NCBI RefSeq assembly: GCF_000341105.1 | Contig: NZ_ANBB01000002.1 | Coordinates: 186,001 to 250,000, forward strand | Length of the DNA stretch: 64,000 bases | Direction: 5' to 3' | Source of the DNA: Nocardiopsis potens DSM 45234 | Lineage (GTDB): Bacteria; Actinomycetota; Actinomycetes; Streptosporangiales; Streptosporangiaceae | Shown: positions 17,722-27,161 of the stretch, in pieces | Layout: every line of letters begins with the position of its first letter | How positions within the stretch are numbered: the stretch's first letter is position 1 | Program-made: the position numbers and the translations under genes | Notes under the pieces: model-generated | Told to the model about the DNA's origin: nothing | Seen by the model: only the letters and a program-made list of their open reading frames with translations | The model's database searches: none

Positions 17722-17779
17722 GGGAGGAGCGGCCGGCCGGGCGCTCTCCGGCGCCGGCCGCCCCTTCCCGGTCGGCGGT

Positions 17780-18334
17780 CTAGCCCTGGTCGAGGATGAA
17801 CTCCGCGTCGATCTCGATGTTGATCCGGTCGCCCACCACCACGCCGCCGCCGTCCATCGGCATCTCGATGTCGACCCCGAAGTCCTTCCGGTCGATCCGC
17901 CCCTCGGCGCGGAACCCGGCCCGCAGCGGCCCGCCGGGGTCCCGCCGGGTCCCGTTGAACTCCAGCTCCAGCTCGACCGGCCGGGTCGTGCCCTTGATGG
18001 TCAGGTCGCCGGCGAGCAGGAAGGCGTCCCCGGCGGCCCGCACCCCGGTGGAGGCGAAGGTCCACTCCGGGTACCGGGCCACCTCGAAGAAGTCCGCCGA
18101 GCGCATGTGGTCGTCGCGCTGCCGGTTGTGCGTGTCGATCGAGGAGGCGTCGATGGTGGCCCGCACCTGCGCGGCCATCGGGTCCTCCGGGACGGTCAGT
18201 ACGGCGTCGAACACGTCGAAGCGGCCGCGCACCCTGCTGATCATCATGTGCCGCACGTTGAAGCCGACCTGCGAGTGCGCCGGGTCGATCCGCCAGGTCC
18301 CCTGGGCGAGCCCGGCCCCGGACGTCTCGGTCAT
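17780..18334 (-). CDS. YceI-family protein (lipid/isoprenoid-binding lipocalin-like fold)
   Basis: 184 aa. Starts MTETSG and runs into the YceI signature GTWRIDPAHSQVGFNVRHMM, then VRGRFDVFDAVL, ASSIDTHNRQRDDHMRSADFF, DLTIKGTTRPVELELE, GFRAEGRIDRKDFGV and the C-terminal VGDRINIEIDAEF. YceI proteins are beta-barrels that bind polyisoprenoid or amide lipids; this one has no signal peptide and is predicted cytosolic. The ATG has a GGGGGTTGGGAA site in front. The family match is clear; the ligand is unknown. Confidence 0.9.
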   Translation of the reverse strand: MTETSGAGLAQGTWRIDPAHSQVGFNVRHMMISRVRGRFDVFDAVLTVPEDPMAAQVRATIDASSIDTHNRQRDDHMRSADFFEVARYPEWTFASTGVRAAGDAFLLAGDLTIKGTTRPVELELEFNGTRRDPGGPLRAGFRAEGRIDRKDFGVDIEMPMDGGGVVVGDRINIEIDAEFILDQG

Positions 18335-18669
18335 TTCCCAACCCCCTGTTTCGGGCGATCCTCCGCGCGGCCGATTCCCCTCCCCGGGGCGTCCGCGCGG
18401 CGCGGAGGGCGGCGGAGCGCGCGCCGGGACCGGCCGGACCGCTGCGGCGCGCCGCGCCCCGGCGCCCGGGGACGGCTCCGGGCCGTGAGCGGGCGGGGAG
18501 CGGCCGTGACCGGTCGGTACCGATTCTGCTGGAGCGGCTCCCAACGGCGGGCAAGGGCTCGGCAACGGGAGGGCCACGCACCGGCCATGGGCCCTGCCGC
18601 CGGGGTGACATCCGACTCGCCCGAAGGGGGCAAAGCCCGTTCCGGTCACTGCCCGCCCGCCCCGGTGGG

Positions 18670-18675
18670 TAGAGT
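18670..18675 (+). promoter_or_regulatory. -10 box (TAGAGT) of a leaderless SseB-like gene
   Basis: TAGAGT ends 8 bases before the GTG at 18684 with no ribosome binding site between. The divergent spacer 18335-18669 is otherwise featureless GC-rich DNA; no promoter for the minus-strand yceI gene could be picked out. Confidence 0.5.
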
Positions 18676-18683
18676 CGCCAAGC

Positions 18684-19388
18684 GTGACCAGACCGACCAT
18701 CACCGGTGCTCAGCGCTTCCTCGACGACGACGGCTCGGCCGACCCCGAACTCACCGCCCGCCTGGAGAAGTACGCCCGCGGCGAGGTCGGGGACCGCCAG
18801 GTCCTCACCGCCCTCGCCCCGTCCCGCCTGCTCATTCCCGTGGTCGCCGTCCCCACCGAGGTGGAGGAGGGCGCCGGCGGCCTCAAGCGCGACAAGAAGA
18901 GCGAGGTCGCCACCCCGGTCATGGTCGGCAAGGACGGCCGCCGCGGCGTCCTCGCCTTCACCTCGGTGGAGGCGGTGAAGCGGTGGCGCGCCGACGCCCG
19001 GCCGGTGCCGGTCCCGGCCGCCGAGGCCTGCCAGGCCGCCCTGGACGAGGGCGCCGACGCCGTGGTCGTCGACGTCGCCGGGCCGGTCAACTTCGCGATC
19101 CAGGGGCGCTTCCTCACCGTGCTGGCCGAGGAGGGCAGCGTCCCCGACCCCAAGGACGACCCCCAGGTCCTGGCCAAGATCTACCGGGTCACCCACACCG
19201 AGTTCGGCATCGAGCGGGTCCGCATCCACGACTCCGAGCGCGCCGACATCGGCGTCCGCCTGGAGCTGGACAAGCGCGACGACTCCTCCATGCGCCGGGT
19301 CGCCGACCGGCTCGCCGCCGAGCTCGCCCCGATCCTCCCCGGCGGCGTGGAGCTCAGCGCCGTGGTCCGCGCCCGCCGCGCGGACTGA
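18684..19388 (+). CDS. SseB-family protein
   Basis: 234 aa from a GTG start that appears leaderless. The N-terminal domain (~35-130) matches the SseB fold: ALAPSRLLIPVVAVPTEVEE, then a GRRGVLAFTSVEAVKRWR segment and ACQAALDEGADAVVVDVAGP. The C-terminal ~80 residues (KIYRVTHTEFGIERVRIHDS) resemble the enhanced-serine-sensitivity C-terminal domain seen in actinobacterial SseB proteins. Role unknown; no catalytic motif is visible. Confidence 0.75.
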   Translation: MTRPTITGAQRFLDDDGSADPELTARLEKYARGEVGDRQVLTALAPSRLLIPVVAVPTEVEEGAGGLKRDKKSEVATPVMVGKDGRRGVLAFTSVEAVKRWRADARPVPVPAAEACQAALDEGADAVVVDVAGPVNFAIQGRFLTVLAEEGSVPDPKDDPQVLAKIYRVTHTEFGIERVRIHDSERADIGVRLELDKRDDSSMRRVADRLAAELAPILPGGVELSAVVRARRAD

Positions 19389-19477
19389 CCCCGCCCCGGG
19401 CCGGGCGGCACCCGCCCGGCCCGCGCCGGGCCGGGCACAGGGCCCGGAACGCGGAGATCGGCCGCGGACCGGTCCGG

Positions 19478-19483
19478 TAGGTT
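19478..19483 (+). promoter_or_regulatory. -10 box (TAGGTT) of a leaderless prepilin peptidase gene
   Basis: TAGGTT ends 7 bases before the ATG at 19491, the spacing of a leaderless transcript; no Shine-Dalgarno is present. Confidence 0.45.
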
Positions 19484-19490
19484 GCCGGAC

Positions 19491-20318
19491 ATGTCCCCCT
19501 TCCCCTACTCCGACGTCGTCCTCGCGCTGGCGCTGGCCCCTCTCGGCGCCGCCGTAGGGGCGGCGCTCGGCCGCACCGTGGCGCTGTTCGGCCCGCACGA
19601 CCCGGAGCCGGACGACGACTCCGGCCCGCCGCCGCCCTCCTGCCCGCACTGCGCGGCGGAGATCCCGTTCCTGCGCGGGCTGCCGCTGCCCGCGGTGCGC
19701 GGGTTCGCGCTCCGCGGCGCCTGCCCGTCCTGCGGCCGGACCGTGCCCGCCTCCGCCGCCACCGCCGTGCTGACCGCGGCGGCGTTCGCCGCGCTCGGCC
19801 ACGCCTTCGGCGGCGGCCTGGGCGGCGGCTCCCCGGTCGCACTGGCGGCGCTGCTCCTGCTCGCCGCGGTCGGGGTCCCGCTGGCGGTCATCGACGCCCG
19901 GGTGAAGCGGCTGCCCAACCCGCTGGTGCTCCGCTCCTACCTCCCCGCCGCGGCGCTGATCGCCGCGGCCGGGCTGACCTCCGGGCCGGACTGGGACGGG
20001 CTGGCCGGCGCGCTGATCGGCGGCGCCGCGCTGTACGCCTTCTACTTCGCGCTCTGGTTCATCCATCCGGCCGGGATGGGCTGGGGCGACGTGAAGCTCT
20101 CCGGCCTGCTCGGCCTCTACCTGGGCTGGCAGGGGATCGGGAGTGTGGTCTCGGCCACCGTGCTGGCCTTCACCGTCTCCGCGCTGCTGGGCCTGGGCCT
20201 GATCCTGCTCCGCCGCGCGAACCGGAAGACCGAGATCCCGCTGGGCCCGTTCATGATCGGCGGGGCCCTGGCGGTCCTGGTCCTCGGCGACCCGCTGCCG
20301 CTGCTCATGGCGGCCTGA
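19491..20318 (+). CDS. A24-family prepilin peptidase
   Basis: 275 aa, about seven membrane spans. Two CxxC pairs in the cytosolic loop ([10 protein letters not shown] and GACPSCGRT) mark the methyltransferase-type N-terminal region of PilD-like enzymes. The two catalytic aspartates are visible in [14 protein letters not shown] and [17 protein letters not shown] (GxGD motif). It cleaves leader peptides of type IV pilin-like or Tad pilin precursors at the membrane. No pilin or Tad genes are nearby, so its substrates are encoded elsewhere. An in-frame TTG at 19482 is less likely as start. Confidence 0.9.
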   Translation: MSPFPYSDVVLALALAPLGAAVGAALGRTVALFGPHDPEPDDDSGPPPPSCPHCAAEIPFLRGLPLPAVRGFALRGACPSCGRTVPASAATAVLTAAAFAALGHAFGGGLGGGSPVALAALLLLAAVGVPLAVIDARVKRLPNPLVLRSYLPAAALIAAAGLTSGPDWDGLAGALIGGAALYAFYFALWFIHPAGMGWGDVKLSGLLGLYLGWQGIGSVVSATVLAFTVSALLGLGLILLRRANRKTEIPLGPFMIGGALAVLVLGDPLPLLMAA

Positions 20319-20380
20319 ACCGGGCCCCGGCGCCGGGTCCGGTGTATCCCGCGCCCCCGGGGCATGGGAGGATCATGGTC

Positions 20381-21559
20381 ATGTTGCGCTGGCTGACCGC
20401 AGGGGAGTCCCACGGCCCGGCCCTGGTCGCGATCCTGGAGGGCCTTCCGGCCGGCGTGTCCGTCACCACGGACGACATCGCCGCCGCGCTGCGCCGCCGA
20501 CGCGCCGGGTACGGCCGGGGCGCCCGGATGAAATTCGAACAGGACGCCGTCACCGTCATCGGCGGCGTCCGGCACGGCCGGACCCAGGGCGGTCCGATCG
20601 CCATCGAGGTGGGCAACTCCGAGTGGCCCAAGTGGGAGCGGGTGATGTCGCCCGACCCGGTGCCCGAGGAGGAGCTGGCCCAGGCGGCGCGGAACGCCCC
20701 GCTCACCCGGCCCCGGCCCGGCCACGCCGACCTGGTCGGCATGCAGAAGTACGGCCACTCCGAGGCCCGGCCGATCCTGGAGCGCGCCAGCGCCCGGGAG
20801 ACCGCCGCCCGGGTCGCCGTGGGCGAGGTCGCCCGCCGCTTCTGCGAGCAGGTGCTGGGCGTGCGCATCCTCAGCCACGTGGTCTCCATGGGCACCGTCT
20901 CCGTCCCGGAGGGCACCCTCCCCGGCCCGGACGACCTGGAGCGGATCGACGCCGACCCGCTGCGCGTGCTCGACCCCGAGGCCAGTGCCCGGATGGTCGC
21001 CGAGGTCGACGACACCAAGAAGTCCGGCGACACCCTGGGCGGCGTCGTCGAGGTCCTCGCCTACGGCCTGCCGCCCGGCCTCGGCAGCCACGTGCACTGG
21101 GACCGGCGCCTGGACGCGCGCCTGGCCGGCGCGCTGATGGGCATCCAGGCGATCAAGGGCGTCGAGGTCGGCGACGGCTTCCGCACCGCGGCCCGCCGCG
21201 GCTCGGAGGCGCACGATGAGATCGAGCCCGGCCCGGACGGGGTCCGGCGGCGCACCAACCGCGCCGGCGGCGTCGAGGGCGGCATGACCACCGGCGAGCC
21301 GCTGCGGGTGCGCGCCGCGATGAAGCCCATCGCCACCGTGCCGCGCGCGCTGGACACCGTCGACGTGGCCACCGGCGAGCCCGCGCAGGCGCACCACCAG
21401 CGCAGCGACGTCACCGCGGTGCCCGCCGCGGGCGTGGTCGCCGAGGCGATGGTCGCCCTCGTGCTCGCCGAGGCCGCGGTGGAGAAGTTCGGCGGCGACT
21501 CGGTGGCCGAGACCGCCCGCAACCTCCGCTCCTACCTGGACTCGCTGGCCATCACCTGA
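20381..21559 (+). CDS. aroC: Chorismate synthase
   Basis: 392 aa. It makes chorismate from EPSP with reduced FMN, the last step of the shikimate pathway. Conserved blocks: [15 protein letters not shown] at the start, [21 protein letters not shown]-like [85 protein letters not shown] and [16 protein letters not shown]. The ATG at 20381 has GGGAGGA at 8 bases spacing; an ATG two codons earlier is too close to it. It begins the cluster aroC-aroK-aroB. Confidence 0.95.
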   Translation: MLRWLTAGESHGPALVAILEGLPAGVSVTTDDIAAALRRRRAGYGRGARMKFEQDAVTVIGGVRHGRTQGGPIAIEVGNSEWPKWERVMSPDPVPEEELAQAARNAPLTRPRPGHADLVGMQKYGHSEARPILERASARETAARVAVGEVARRFCEQVLGVRILSHVVSMGTVSVPEGTLPGPDDLERIDADPLRVLDPEASARMVAEVDDTKKSGDTLGGVVEVLAYGLPPGLGSHVHWDRRLDARLAGALMGIQAIKGVEVGDGFRTAARRGSEAHDEIEPGPDGVRRRTNRAGGVEGGMTTGEPLRVRAAMKPIATVPRALDTVDVATGEPAQAHHQRSDVTAVPAAGVVAEAMVALVLAEAAVEKFGGDSVAETARNLRSYLDSLAIT

Positions 21560-21606
21560 GACGCGCGGCGGCCGCGCCCCGGCGCGGCCGCCGGAGGAGA
21601 AACCCG

Positions 21607-22131
21607 ATGAGCACACCGATCACGGTCCTGATCGGCTCGCCCGGCGCGGGCAAGTCCACCGTGGGGCGGGCGCTGGCCGAGCGGCTGGGCGTCGCGCTGA
21701 TGGACACCGACGACGAGATCGAGGCGCGGGCCGGCAAGCCGGTCTCCGACATCTTCGTCGAGGACGGCGAGGAGGCGTTCCGCGCCCTGGAGCGCGCGGT
21801 GGTCGCCGAGGCCCTGGCCGGCTGGCCGGGCGTGGTCGCGGTCGGCGGCGGCGCGGTCGTGAACCGGGAGACCCGCGCCGACCTCGCCCGCCACCACGTG
21901 GTCTACCTCCAGGTCGACTTCGACGACGCGGCCCGGCGGGTCGGCCTCAACCAGGCCCGCCCGCTGCTGGCCGGCAACCCGCGGGCCCGGCTCAAGAGCC
22001 TGCTGGAGGAGCGGCTCCCGGTCTACGAGGAGCTGGCCACCGCCACGGTGCCCACCAGCGGGCGGCACCCGGAGGAGGTCGTCGACGCGATCGTCGCCCT
22101 CCTCCCCGAACGGGACGGGGGACGCGCGTGA
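21607..22131 (+). CDS. aroK: Shikimate kinase
   Basis: 174 aa. Phosphorylates shikimate with ATP. Walker A is [14 protein letters not shown] (10-23). The shikimate-binding residues lie in [28 protein letters not shown] and [10 protein letters not shown]. The lid region NQARPLLAG follows. The ATG has GGAGGAGAAA in front. Its TGA shares bases with the GTG of aroB (GTGA). Confidence 0.95.
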   Translation: MSTPITVLIGSPGAGKSTVGRALAERLGVALMDTDDEIEARAGKPVSDIFVEDGEEAFRALERAVVAEALAGWPGVVAVGGGAVVNRETRADLARHHVVYLQVDFDDAARRVGLNQARPLLAGNPRARLKSLLEERLPVYEELATATVPTSGRHPEEVVDAIVALLPERDGGRA

Positions 22132-23213
22132 GCACCACCAGGATCGGGGTGGGCGGCGGCGCCGAGCCCCGCTACGACGTGGTCGTCGGCAGCGGGATCT
22201 TCGGCGAGCTGCCCGCCCTGGTGGGCGAGGGCGCCGAGCGGGTCGCGGTGATCCACCCGGAGCCCCTGGGCGAGCTGGCCCGGCCGGTGATCGGCGCGCT
22301 GGAGGCGGCGGGCAAGCGGGTGCTGCCGCTGCCGGTGCCCGACGGCGAGGCGGCCAAGGACGCCGCGGTCGCCGCCGGGCTGTGGGCGCGGCTCGGGCAG
22401 GCCTCCTTCACCCGCAGCGACGCGGTGGTCGGCGTGGGCGGCGGCGCCGCCACCGACCTGGCCGGGTTCGTCGCCGCCACCTGGCTGCGCGGGGTGCGCG
22501 CGGTGCTGGTGCCCACCACGCTGCTGGCGATGGTGGACGCCGCGGTCGGCGGCAAGACCGGCATCAACACCGCGGAGGGCAAGAACCTGGTCGGCGCCTT
22601 CCACCCGCCGGCCGGGGTGCTGTGCGACCTGGCGACCCTGCCCGGGGTGCCCGCCGCCGACTACATCGGCGGGCTCGCCGAGGTGATCAAGGCCGGGTTC
22701 ATCGCCGACCCGGCCATCCTGGACCTGGTCGAGGCCGACCCGGAGGGGGCGGTCCGCCCCGAGGGGAAGCACACCCGCGAGCTGATCGAGCGGGCCGTGG
22801 CGGTCAAGGCCGAGGTGGTCTCCTCCGACCTCAAGGAGAGCGGCCGCCGGGAGATCCTCAACTACGGGCACACCCTGGGCCACGCCATCGAGCGCGCGGA
22901 GAACTACCGGTTCCGGCACGGCTACGCCGTCTCCATCGGGATGGTCTTCGCCGCGGAGCTGGCCCGCCTGGACGGCCGGATCGACGCCGCCCTGGTGCGG
23001 CGGCACCGGGAGATCCTCTCCTCGGTCGGCCTGCCCACCGGCTACGCCGCCGGGGCCTGGCCCGGCCTGCGCGACGCGATGCGGGTGGACAAGAAGGCCC
23101 GCGGGTCGGTGCTGCGCTTCATCGTCCTCGACGGCACAGCCCGCCCCTCGGTCCTCTCCGGCCCCTCCGCGGAGCTCCTCGACGCGGCCTACCGGGCGGT
23201 GGCCGCCGACTGA
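22128..23213 (+). CDS. aroB: 3-dehydroquinate synthase
   Basis: 361 aa. It converts DAHP into 3-dehydroquinate with NAD and a metal. Motifs present: [20 protein letters not shown] (NAD loop), [42 protein letters not shown], the zinc ligands in [12 protein letters not shown] and [11 protein letters not shown], and MRVDKKARG near the end. The GTG start overlaps the aroK stop, so translation is coupled. Confidence 0.95.
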   Translation: MSTTRIGVGGGAEPRYDVVVGSGIFGELPALVGEGAERVAVIHPEPLGELARPVIGALEAAGKRVLPLPVPDGEAAKDAAVAAGLWARLGQASFTRSDAVVGVGGGAATDLAGFVAATWLRGVRAVLVPTTLLAMVDAAVGGKTGINTAEGKNLVGAFHPPAGVLCDLATLPGVPAADYIGGLAEVIKAGFIADPAILDLVEADPEGAVRPEGKHTRELIERAVAVKAEVVSSDLKESGRREILNYGHTLGHAIERAENYRFRHGYAVSIGMVFAAELARLDGRIDAALVRRHREILSSVGLPTGYAAGAWPGLRDAMRVDKKARGSVLRFIVLDGTARPSVLSGPSAELLDAAYRAVAAD

Positions 23214-23262
23214 CCGGGCGCTCCGCGACCCGGGGGTGAACATCGGCACCCGGCGGAGCCAC

Positions 23263-23268
23263 TAGACT
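23263..23268 (+). promoter_or_regulatory. Candidate -10 box (TAGACT) of efp
   Basis: TAGACT lies in a short AT-containing patch after aroB. It would produce a ~125-base leader ending in ATGGAGAGACGACCGAC before the efp GTG. -35 unclear. Confidence 0.4.
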
Positions 23269-23401
23269 TCGGTGTGCGGACCGGTGCCGATGCCGCGCGC
23301 ACGCCGGCACCCGCCGCGGAACGGGCCGCCCGCACCGGTGGTCCTCCGCCGGTGCGCCGGTCCCCGCAGACCTTTTCTCGACCCATGGAGAGACGACCGA
23401 C

Positions 23402-23965
23402 GTGGCCACGACGAACGACCTGAAGAACGGCATGACCCTGAAGCTCGACGGCGGCGCGCTCTGGAGCGTCCTCGAGTTCCAGCACGTCAAGCCCGGCAAG
23501 GGCGGCGCGTTCGTCCGCACCAAGCTGAAGAACGTCACCTCCGGCAAGGTCGTCGACAAGACCTTCAACGCCGGCGTCAAGGTCGAGGTGGCCAACGTCG
23601 ACCGCCGCGAGATGCAGTACCTGTACCACGACGGCGACTCCTTCGTCTTCATGGACACCGACACCTACGACCAGCTCAACGTCCCGGCCGAGGTCGTCGG
23701 AGGCAACTCCGACTACCTGCTGGAGAGCGCGATGGTCACGGTCGCGGTGCACGACGGCAACCCGCTCTACATCGAGCTGCCCGCCGCGGTCGAGCTGGAG
23801 ATCTCCCAGACCGACCCGGGCGTCCAGGGCGACCGCTCCACCGGCGGCACCAAGCCCGCCACCCTGGAGACCGGCGCGGTCATCCAGGTCCCGCTGTTCA
23901 TCACCACCGGCGAGCGGGTCAAGGTCGACACCCGCACCGGCGACTACCTCGGCCGCGTCAACTGA
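23402..23965 (+). CDS. efp: Translation elongation factor P
   Basis: 187 aa, three OB-like domains. It binds ribosomes stalled at polyproline stretches and restores peptide-bond formation. N-terminal KOW-like domain with [20 protein letters not shown]; the tip loop KPGKGG holds the lysine that contacts the P-site tRNA. The rest follows the family: [44 protein letters not shown] and the C-terminal [20 protein letters not shown] start behind GGAGAGACGA. nusB follows 40 bases later, an order common in actinobacteria. Confidence 0.96.
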   Translation: MATTNDLKNGMTLKLDGGALWSVLEFQHVKPGKGGAFVRTKLKNVTSGKVVDKTFNAGVKVEVANVDRREMQYLYHDGDSFVFMDTDTYDQLNVPAEVVGGNSDYLLESAMVTVAVHDGNPLYIELPAAVELEISQTDPGVQGDRSTGGTKPATLETGAVIQVPLFITTGERVKVDTRTGDYLGRVN

Positions 23966-24005
23966 TGGCGGACGATCTCCGGCGGGGCGAGCGAGGAGCG
24001 CAGCG

Positions 24006-24419
24006 GTGAGCGGGGCACGACGCAAGGCGCGCAGACGCGCCATCGAGGTGCTCTACGAGGCGGAGCTGCGCGGGGCCCCGGTGGGCTCGGTGATCGAGCG
24101 GCGCCGCGCCCAGGCCGAGCCGCCGATCAACGAGTTCACCGAGCACCTGGCCGCCTCCGTGGACGAGCACCAGGAGCGGATCGACGACCTGCTCAACACC
24201 TACGCGATCGGGTGGACCCTGGAGCGGATGCCGGTCGTGGACCGCAACATCCTCCGGATGGGCGCCTACGAGCTGCTGTGGGACGAGGAGATCCCGGACG
24301 GCGTGGCCATCGCCGAGGCGGTGGCCGTGGCCAAGGAGCTCTCCACCGAGGAGTCGCCGACCTTCATCAACGGGCTGCTCTCCCGGCTGATGGAGAACAA
24401 GGCGGAGCTGTCCCTCTGA
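24006..24419 (+). CDS. nusB: Transcription antitermination factor NusB
   Basis: 137 aa, all-helical. With NusE (S10) it binds boxA RNA of rRNA operons. Typical segments: ARRKARRRAIEVLYEAELRG at the N-terminus, YAIGWTLERMPVVDRNILRM in the middle, then YELLWDEEIPDGVAIAEAV and AKELSTEESPTFINGLL. The GTG start is preceded by GAGCGAGGAGCGCA. It is likely co-transcribed with efp. A GC-rich hairpin (about 24421-24463) follows the stop. Confidence 0.94.
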   Translation: MSGARRKARRRAIEVLYEAELRGAPVGSVIERRRAQAEPPINEFTEHLAASVDEHQERIDDLLNTYAIGWTLERMPVVDRNILRMGAYELLWDEEIPDGVAIAEAVAVAKELSTEESPTFINGLLSRLMENKAELSL

Positions 24420-24503
24420 CCCGGCCCGGGGCCCGCGCACCGCGCGCGGCCCCCGGGGCCGGGCGGGGCGCCGAACCGCCCCCGCCCGCGGACCGGCCTC
24501 TGA

Positions 24504-24509
24504 TATGTT
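24504..24509 (+). promoter_or_regulatory. Candidate -10 box (TATGTT) of the methyltransferase gene
   Basis: TATGTT stands out in GC-rich spacer, about 120 bases ahead of the GTG at 24629. The leader ends in GGAAGGGAACTTC. Confidence 0.35.
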
Positions 24510-24628
24510 GGCGCCGCCGGAGACCGCCCCGGACAGGCGGAAACGCGCTCGCGCAGGCGCCGCGCACCGGCCCCGGGCCGAGCGGCCCGCCGCACCGGGG
24601 CGCCCGCGGGCGCTAGGAAGGGAACTTC

Positions 24629-25420
24629 GTGAGCGACAAGGGCGTCGGCACCGCCGGGGGAGCCCCGGCCGGCACCGCAGCGGACCCCGGGCCCCGGGCG
24701 GCGCGCAGCGCCGCGGTCTGGGAGGAGCTCCGCGGGCTACTGGCCTCCCTGTCCGGCGCGGGCGAGGGCCCGCTGCGCATCGTCGACGCCGGCGGCGGCA
24801 CCGGCGGCGCCGCGGTCCCGCTGGCCGCCCTCGGCCACGAGGTCACCGTCGTCGAGCCCAGCCCCGACTCGCTGGCCGCGCTGGAGCGCCGCGCCGCCGA
24901 GGCGGGCGTGCGGGTCCGCGCCTACCAGGGCGACACCCTCGACCTGCGCGCCCTGCTCCCCGAGGCCGAGGCCCACCTGGTCCTGCTGCACAACGTGCTG
25001 GAGTACGTGGACGACCCGGTCTCCGCCCTCGCCGACGTGGCGGGCGTGCTGCGCCCCGGCGGAGCGGTGAGCGTGCTGGCCGCCAACGCCTTCGCCGCCG
25101 CCCTGCACCGGGTGCTGGCGGGCGGCGTCGCCGAGGCCCACCGGATCCTGGACGACCCGGACGGCCGGTGGGGCGAGGGCGACCCGATGCCGCGCCGGTT
25201 CACCGCCGAGGGCCTCACCGGCCTCGCCGCCCGTGCGGGCCTGGTCGCCCCGCGGGTGCGCGGCGTCAGCGTCTTCGCCGACCTGCTCCCCGGCCGCTAC
25301 GATGCGGGCCATGAGGACGAGGGGGCCCTGGCCGCGCTGGAGCGCGAGGCGGCCCGCCGGCCGGAGCTCGCCGGGATCGCCACCCAGCTGCACGTGGTCG
25401 CCTTCCGCCCGGAGGGCTGA
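24629..25420 (+). CDS. Class I SAM-dependent methyltransferase
   Basis: 263 aa. Rossmann fold with motif I RIVDAGGGTGGAAVPLAALG (~50-70), the acidic end of strand 2 VTVVEPSPDSLAALE, motif near QGDTLDLRALLP and motif IV LVLLHNVLEYVDDP followed by LRPGGAVSVLAAN. The overall shape resembles small-molecule or tRNA-modifying (SmtA/CmoM-like) methyltransferases, but the substrate cannot be assigned. GTG start behind GGAAGGGA. It sits between nusB and the DNA polymerase IV gene. Confidence 0.8.
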   Translation: MSDKGVGTAGGAPAGTAADPGPRAARSAAVWEELRGLLASLSGAGEGPLRIVDAGGGTGGAAVPLAALGHEVTVVEPSPDSLAALERRAAEAGVRVRAYQGDTLDLRALLPEAEAHLVLLHNVLEYVDDPVSALADVAGVLRPGGAVSVLAANAFAAALHRVLAGGVAEAHRILDDPDGRWGEGDPMPRRFTAEGLTGLAARAGLVAPRVRGVSVFADLLPGRYDAGHEDEGALAALEREAARRPELAGIATQLHVVAFRPEG

Positions 25421-25500
25421 CCGCCCGCGCCGGACCGCTCTTCCCCGTGAGCAACGCCTTGGGGCGGGGACGCCCCCATCGATGACCCGGACGGGGAGCC

Positions 25501-26826
25501 ATGAGCCGACGCCAGCTGGAACGCGGTGAGGCGCTGCGCGGGATGGTCGGTGCCGACGGCATCCGGCCGCTGAGCGATGCGGGGCCGCAGGACGAGGCCG
25601 ACTGCACCGTCCTCCACATCGACATGGACGCCTTCTTCGCCAGCGTGGAGCTGCTGGCCCGGCCGGAGGCGCGGGGCCGGCCGGTCATCGTCGGCGGCAC
25701 CGGGCCGCGCGGCGTGGTCTCCTCCGCCGACTACCTGGCCCGCTCCTACGGGGTGCACTCGGCCATGCCGATGGCGCGGGCGCTGCGGCTCTGCCCGGAC
25801 GCCGTGGTCCTCCCGCCCGACGGCCCCGCCTACCGGCGCGCCTCCGAGGCGGTGATGGACATCTTCCGGTCGATCACCCCCGAGGTGGAGCCGGTCTCCC
25901 TGGACGAGGCGTTCCTGGACGTCTCGGGGGCCCGGCGGCGGCTGGGCGGCCCGGTCCGCATAGCCGAGCTGATCCGCGAGCGGGTCCGCACCGAGCAGCG
26001 CCTCACCTGCTCGGTGGGGGTGGCCGCGACCAAGTTCACCGCCAAGCTCGCCTCCACCCGGTGCAAGCCCGACGGGCTGCTGCTGGTGCCGACCGCCCGG
26101 GTGCGCCCCTTCCTCGACCCGATGCCGGTGGGCGCCCTGTGGGGCGTGGGCGAGAAGACCGAGGGCGCCCTGGCCCGGCTGGGCCTGCGCACCGTGGGCG
26201 ACGTGGCCCGCGCCCCGCGCGAGGCGCTCCGCTCCGAGCTGGGCCGGGCCCTCGGCGACCGGCTCGCCGAGCTGTCCCGGGGCCGCGACCCGCGCCCGGT
26301 GGTGCCCGGCTCCCCGGACAAGAGCATCGGCGCGGAGGAGACCTTCCCGGCCGACGTCGCCGACCCGGGGGAGATCCGCCGGGAGCTGCTCCGGCTGGCC
26401 GCGCAGACCGCCCGCCGGCTGCGCGCCTCCGGGCAGGCCGGCCGGACCGTGGTGGTCAAGCTGCGCCGGGCCGACTTCTCCACCGTCACCCGCTCGCGCA
26501 CCCTGTCCGACCCCACCGACCTGGCCCGGGAGATCGGCTCGGCGGCCCGCGCCCTGTACGCCGCCTCCGGCCTGGAGGGCGAGCCGCTGCGCCTGGTGGG
26601 GGTGCGGGTGGAGGGCCTGGCCGGCGCCGACCAGGTGCACCGGCAGCCGACCCTGGACGAGCCGGAGAGCGGCTGGCGCGAGGCCGAGCTGGCGATGGAC
26701 GCGGTGGCCCGGCGGTTCGGCGCGGGCGCCATCAGGCCGGCCAGCCTCGCCGGCCCCGCGGCCGATTCCGGCCGGAGCGCAGGGGAGCGACCGGAAGGTG
26801 ACCGGAATGACGGCCGCCGGCGGTAA
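25501..26826 (+). CDS. dinB: DNA polymerase IV (Y-family, DinB)
   Basis: 441 aa. Error-prone polymerase that copies past damaged bases. Palm/fingers: HIDMDAFFASVELLARPE with the first catalytic Asp, VVSSADYLARSYGVHSAMPM, and SLDEAFLDVSGA with the Asp-Glu pair. Then the thumb helix-hairpin-helix region (ALWGVGEKTEGALARLGLRT) and the little-finger domain (KSIGAEETFPAD, TVVVKLRRADFSTVTRSRTL). The tail QPTLDEPE may correspond to the clamp-binding peptide but is a poor match. The start ATG has CGGGGAGCC upstream. No LexA box was seen ahead of it. Confidence 0.92.
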   Translation: MSRRQLERGEALRGMVGADGIRPLSDAGPQDEADCTVLHIDMDAFFASVELLARPEARGRPVIVGGTGPRGVVSSADYLARSYGVHSAMPMARALRLCPDAVVLPPDGPAYRRASEAVMDIFRSITPEVEPVSLDEAFLDVSGARRRLGGPVRIAELIRERVRTEQRLTCSVGVAATKFTAKLASTRCKPDGLLLVPTARVRPFLDPMPVGALWGVGEKTEGALARLGLRTVGDVARAPREALRSELGRALGDRLAELSRGRDPRPVVPGSPDKSIGAEETFPADVADPGEIRRELLRLAAQTARRLRASGQAGRTVVVKLRRADFSTVTRSRTLSDPTDLAREIGSAARALYAASGLEGEPLRLVGVRVEGLAGADQVHRQPTLDEPESGWREAELAMDAVARRFGAGAIRPASLAGPAADSGRSAGERPEGDRNDGRRR

Positions 26827-26883
26827 CTTTTACCTTCCCCCGGGCGTTGGAGCGGGTGTATGCGGCGGTGTGCGCACCGCTGC

Positions 26884-26912
26884 CCGGGGGGCGGGCGACC
26901 GCCCCCGGGGAC
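26884..26912 (+). terminator. GC hairpin downstream of dinB
   Basis: CCGGGGGGCGG and CCGCCCCCGG flank a GCGA loop with one bulged G, 58 bases after the dinB stop. No T-run. The remaining spacer up to 27058 holds only GT/GG-rich sequence without a gene. Confidence 0.4.
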
Positions 26913-27058
26913 CGGGGTAAGAATGGACGCACCCCGGAGGACGGGGCGGTGGAGAAACCGTTGGTCGCAAGGGTGGAAGCGGGGTTCGCGTAGCGGTGTT
27001 GAGGTTAGCCGGTGAGGGTAATGTGGCCGGTGTGGGACGGTCGCGGGCGTATCTCTAC

Positions 27059-27088
27059 TTTCCAGTAGGCGCTAAGTCGCCGTATTCT
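27059..27088 (+). promoter_or_regulatory. Promoter of the DUF3040 gene
   Basis: TTTCCA (27059-27064) and TATTCT (27083-27088) are 18 bases apart in an unusually AT-containing stretch. Transcription from about 27095 would give a 65-base leader with competing stems near the ribosome binding site. Confidence 0.45.
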
Positions 27089-27130
27089 GGGCATATCACT
27101 GACCAACAGACCGTCGTTCAGTACCCGTCA

Positions 27131-27157
27131 CCCCAATCGGGGACTGTCATTGGGAGG
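27131..27157 (+). promoter_or_regulatory. Leader stem able to mask the DUF3040 ribosome binding site
   Basis: CCCAAT at 27132-27137 pairs with ATTGGG at 27149-27154, which is the first half of the GGGAGG ribosome binding site (27152-27157). The same left strand can instead form CCCC-AATC-GGGG (27131-27142), freeing the site. Two exclusive folds are seen in the sequence; a regulatory role is inferred. Confidence 0.35.
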
Positions 27158-27161
27158 CGCC

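Noticed and set aside
25421-25500. SOS (LexA) box before DNA polymerase IV
   Set aside because: No actinobacterial TCGAAC-type palindrome is present in the spacer.
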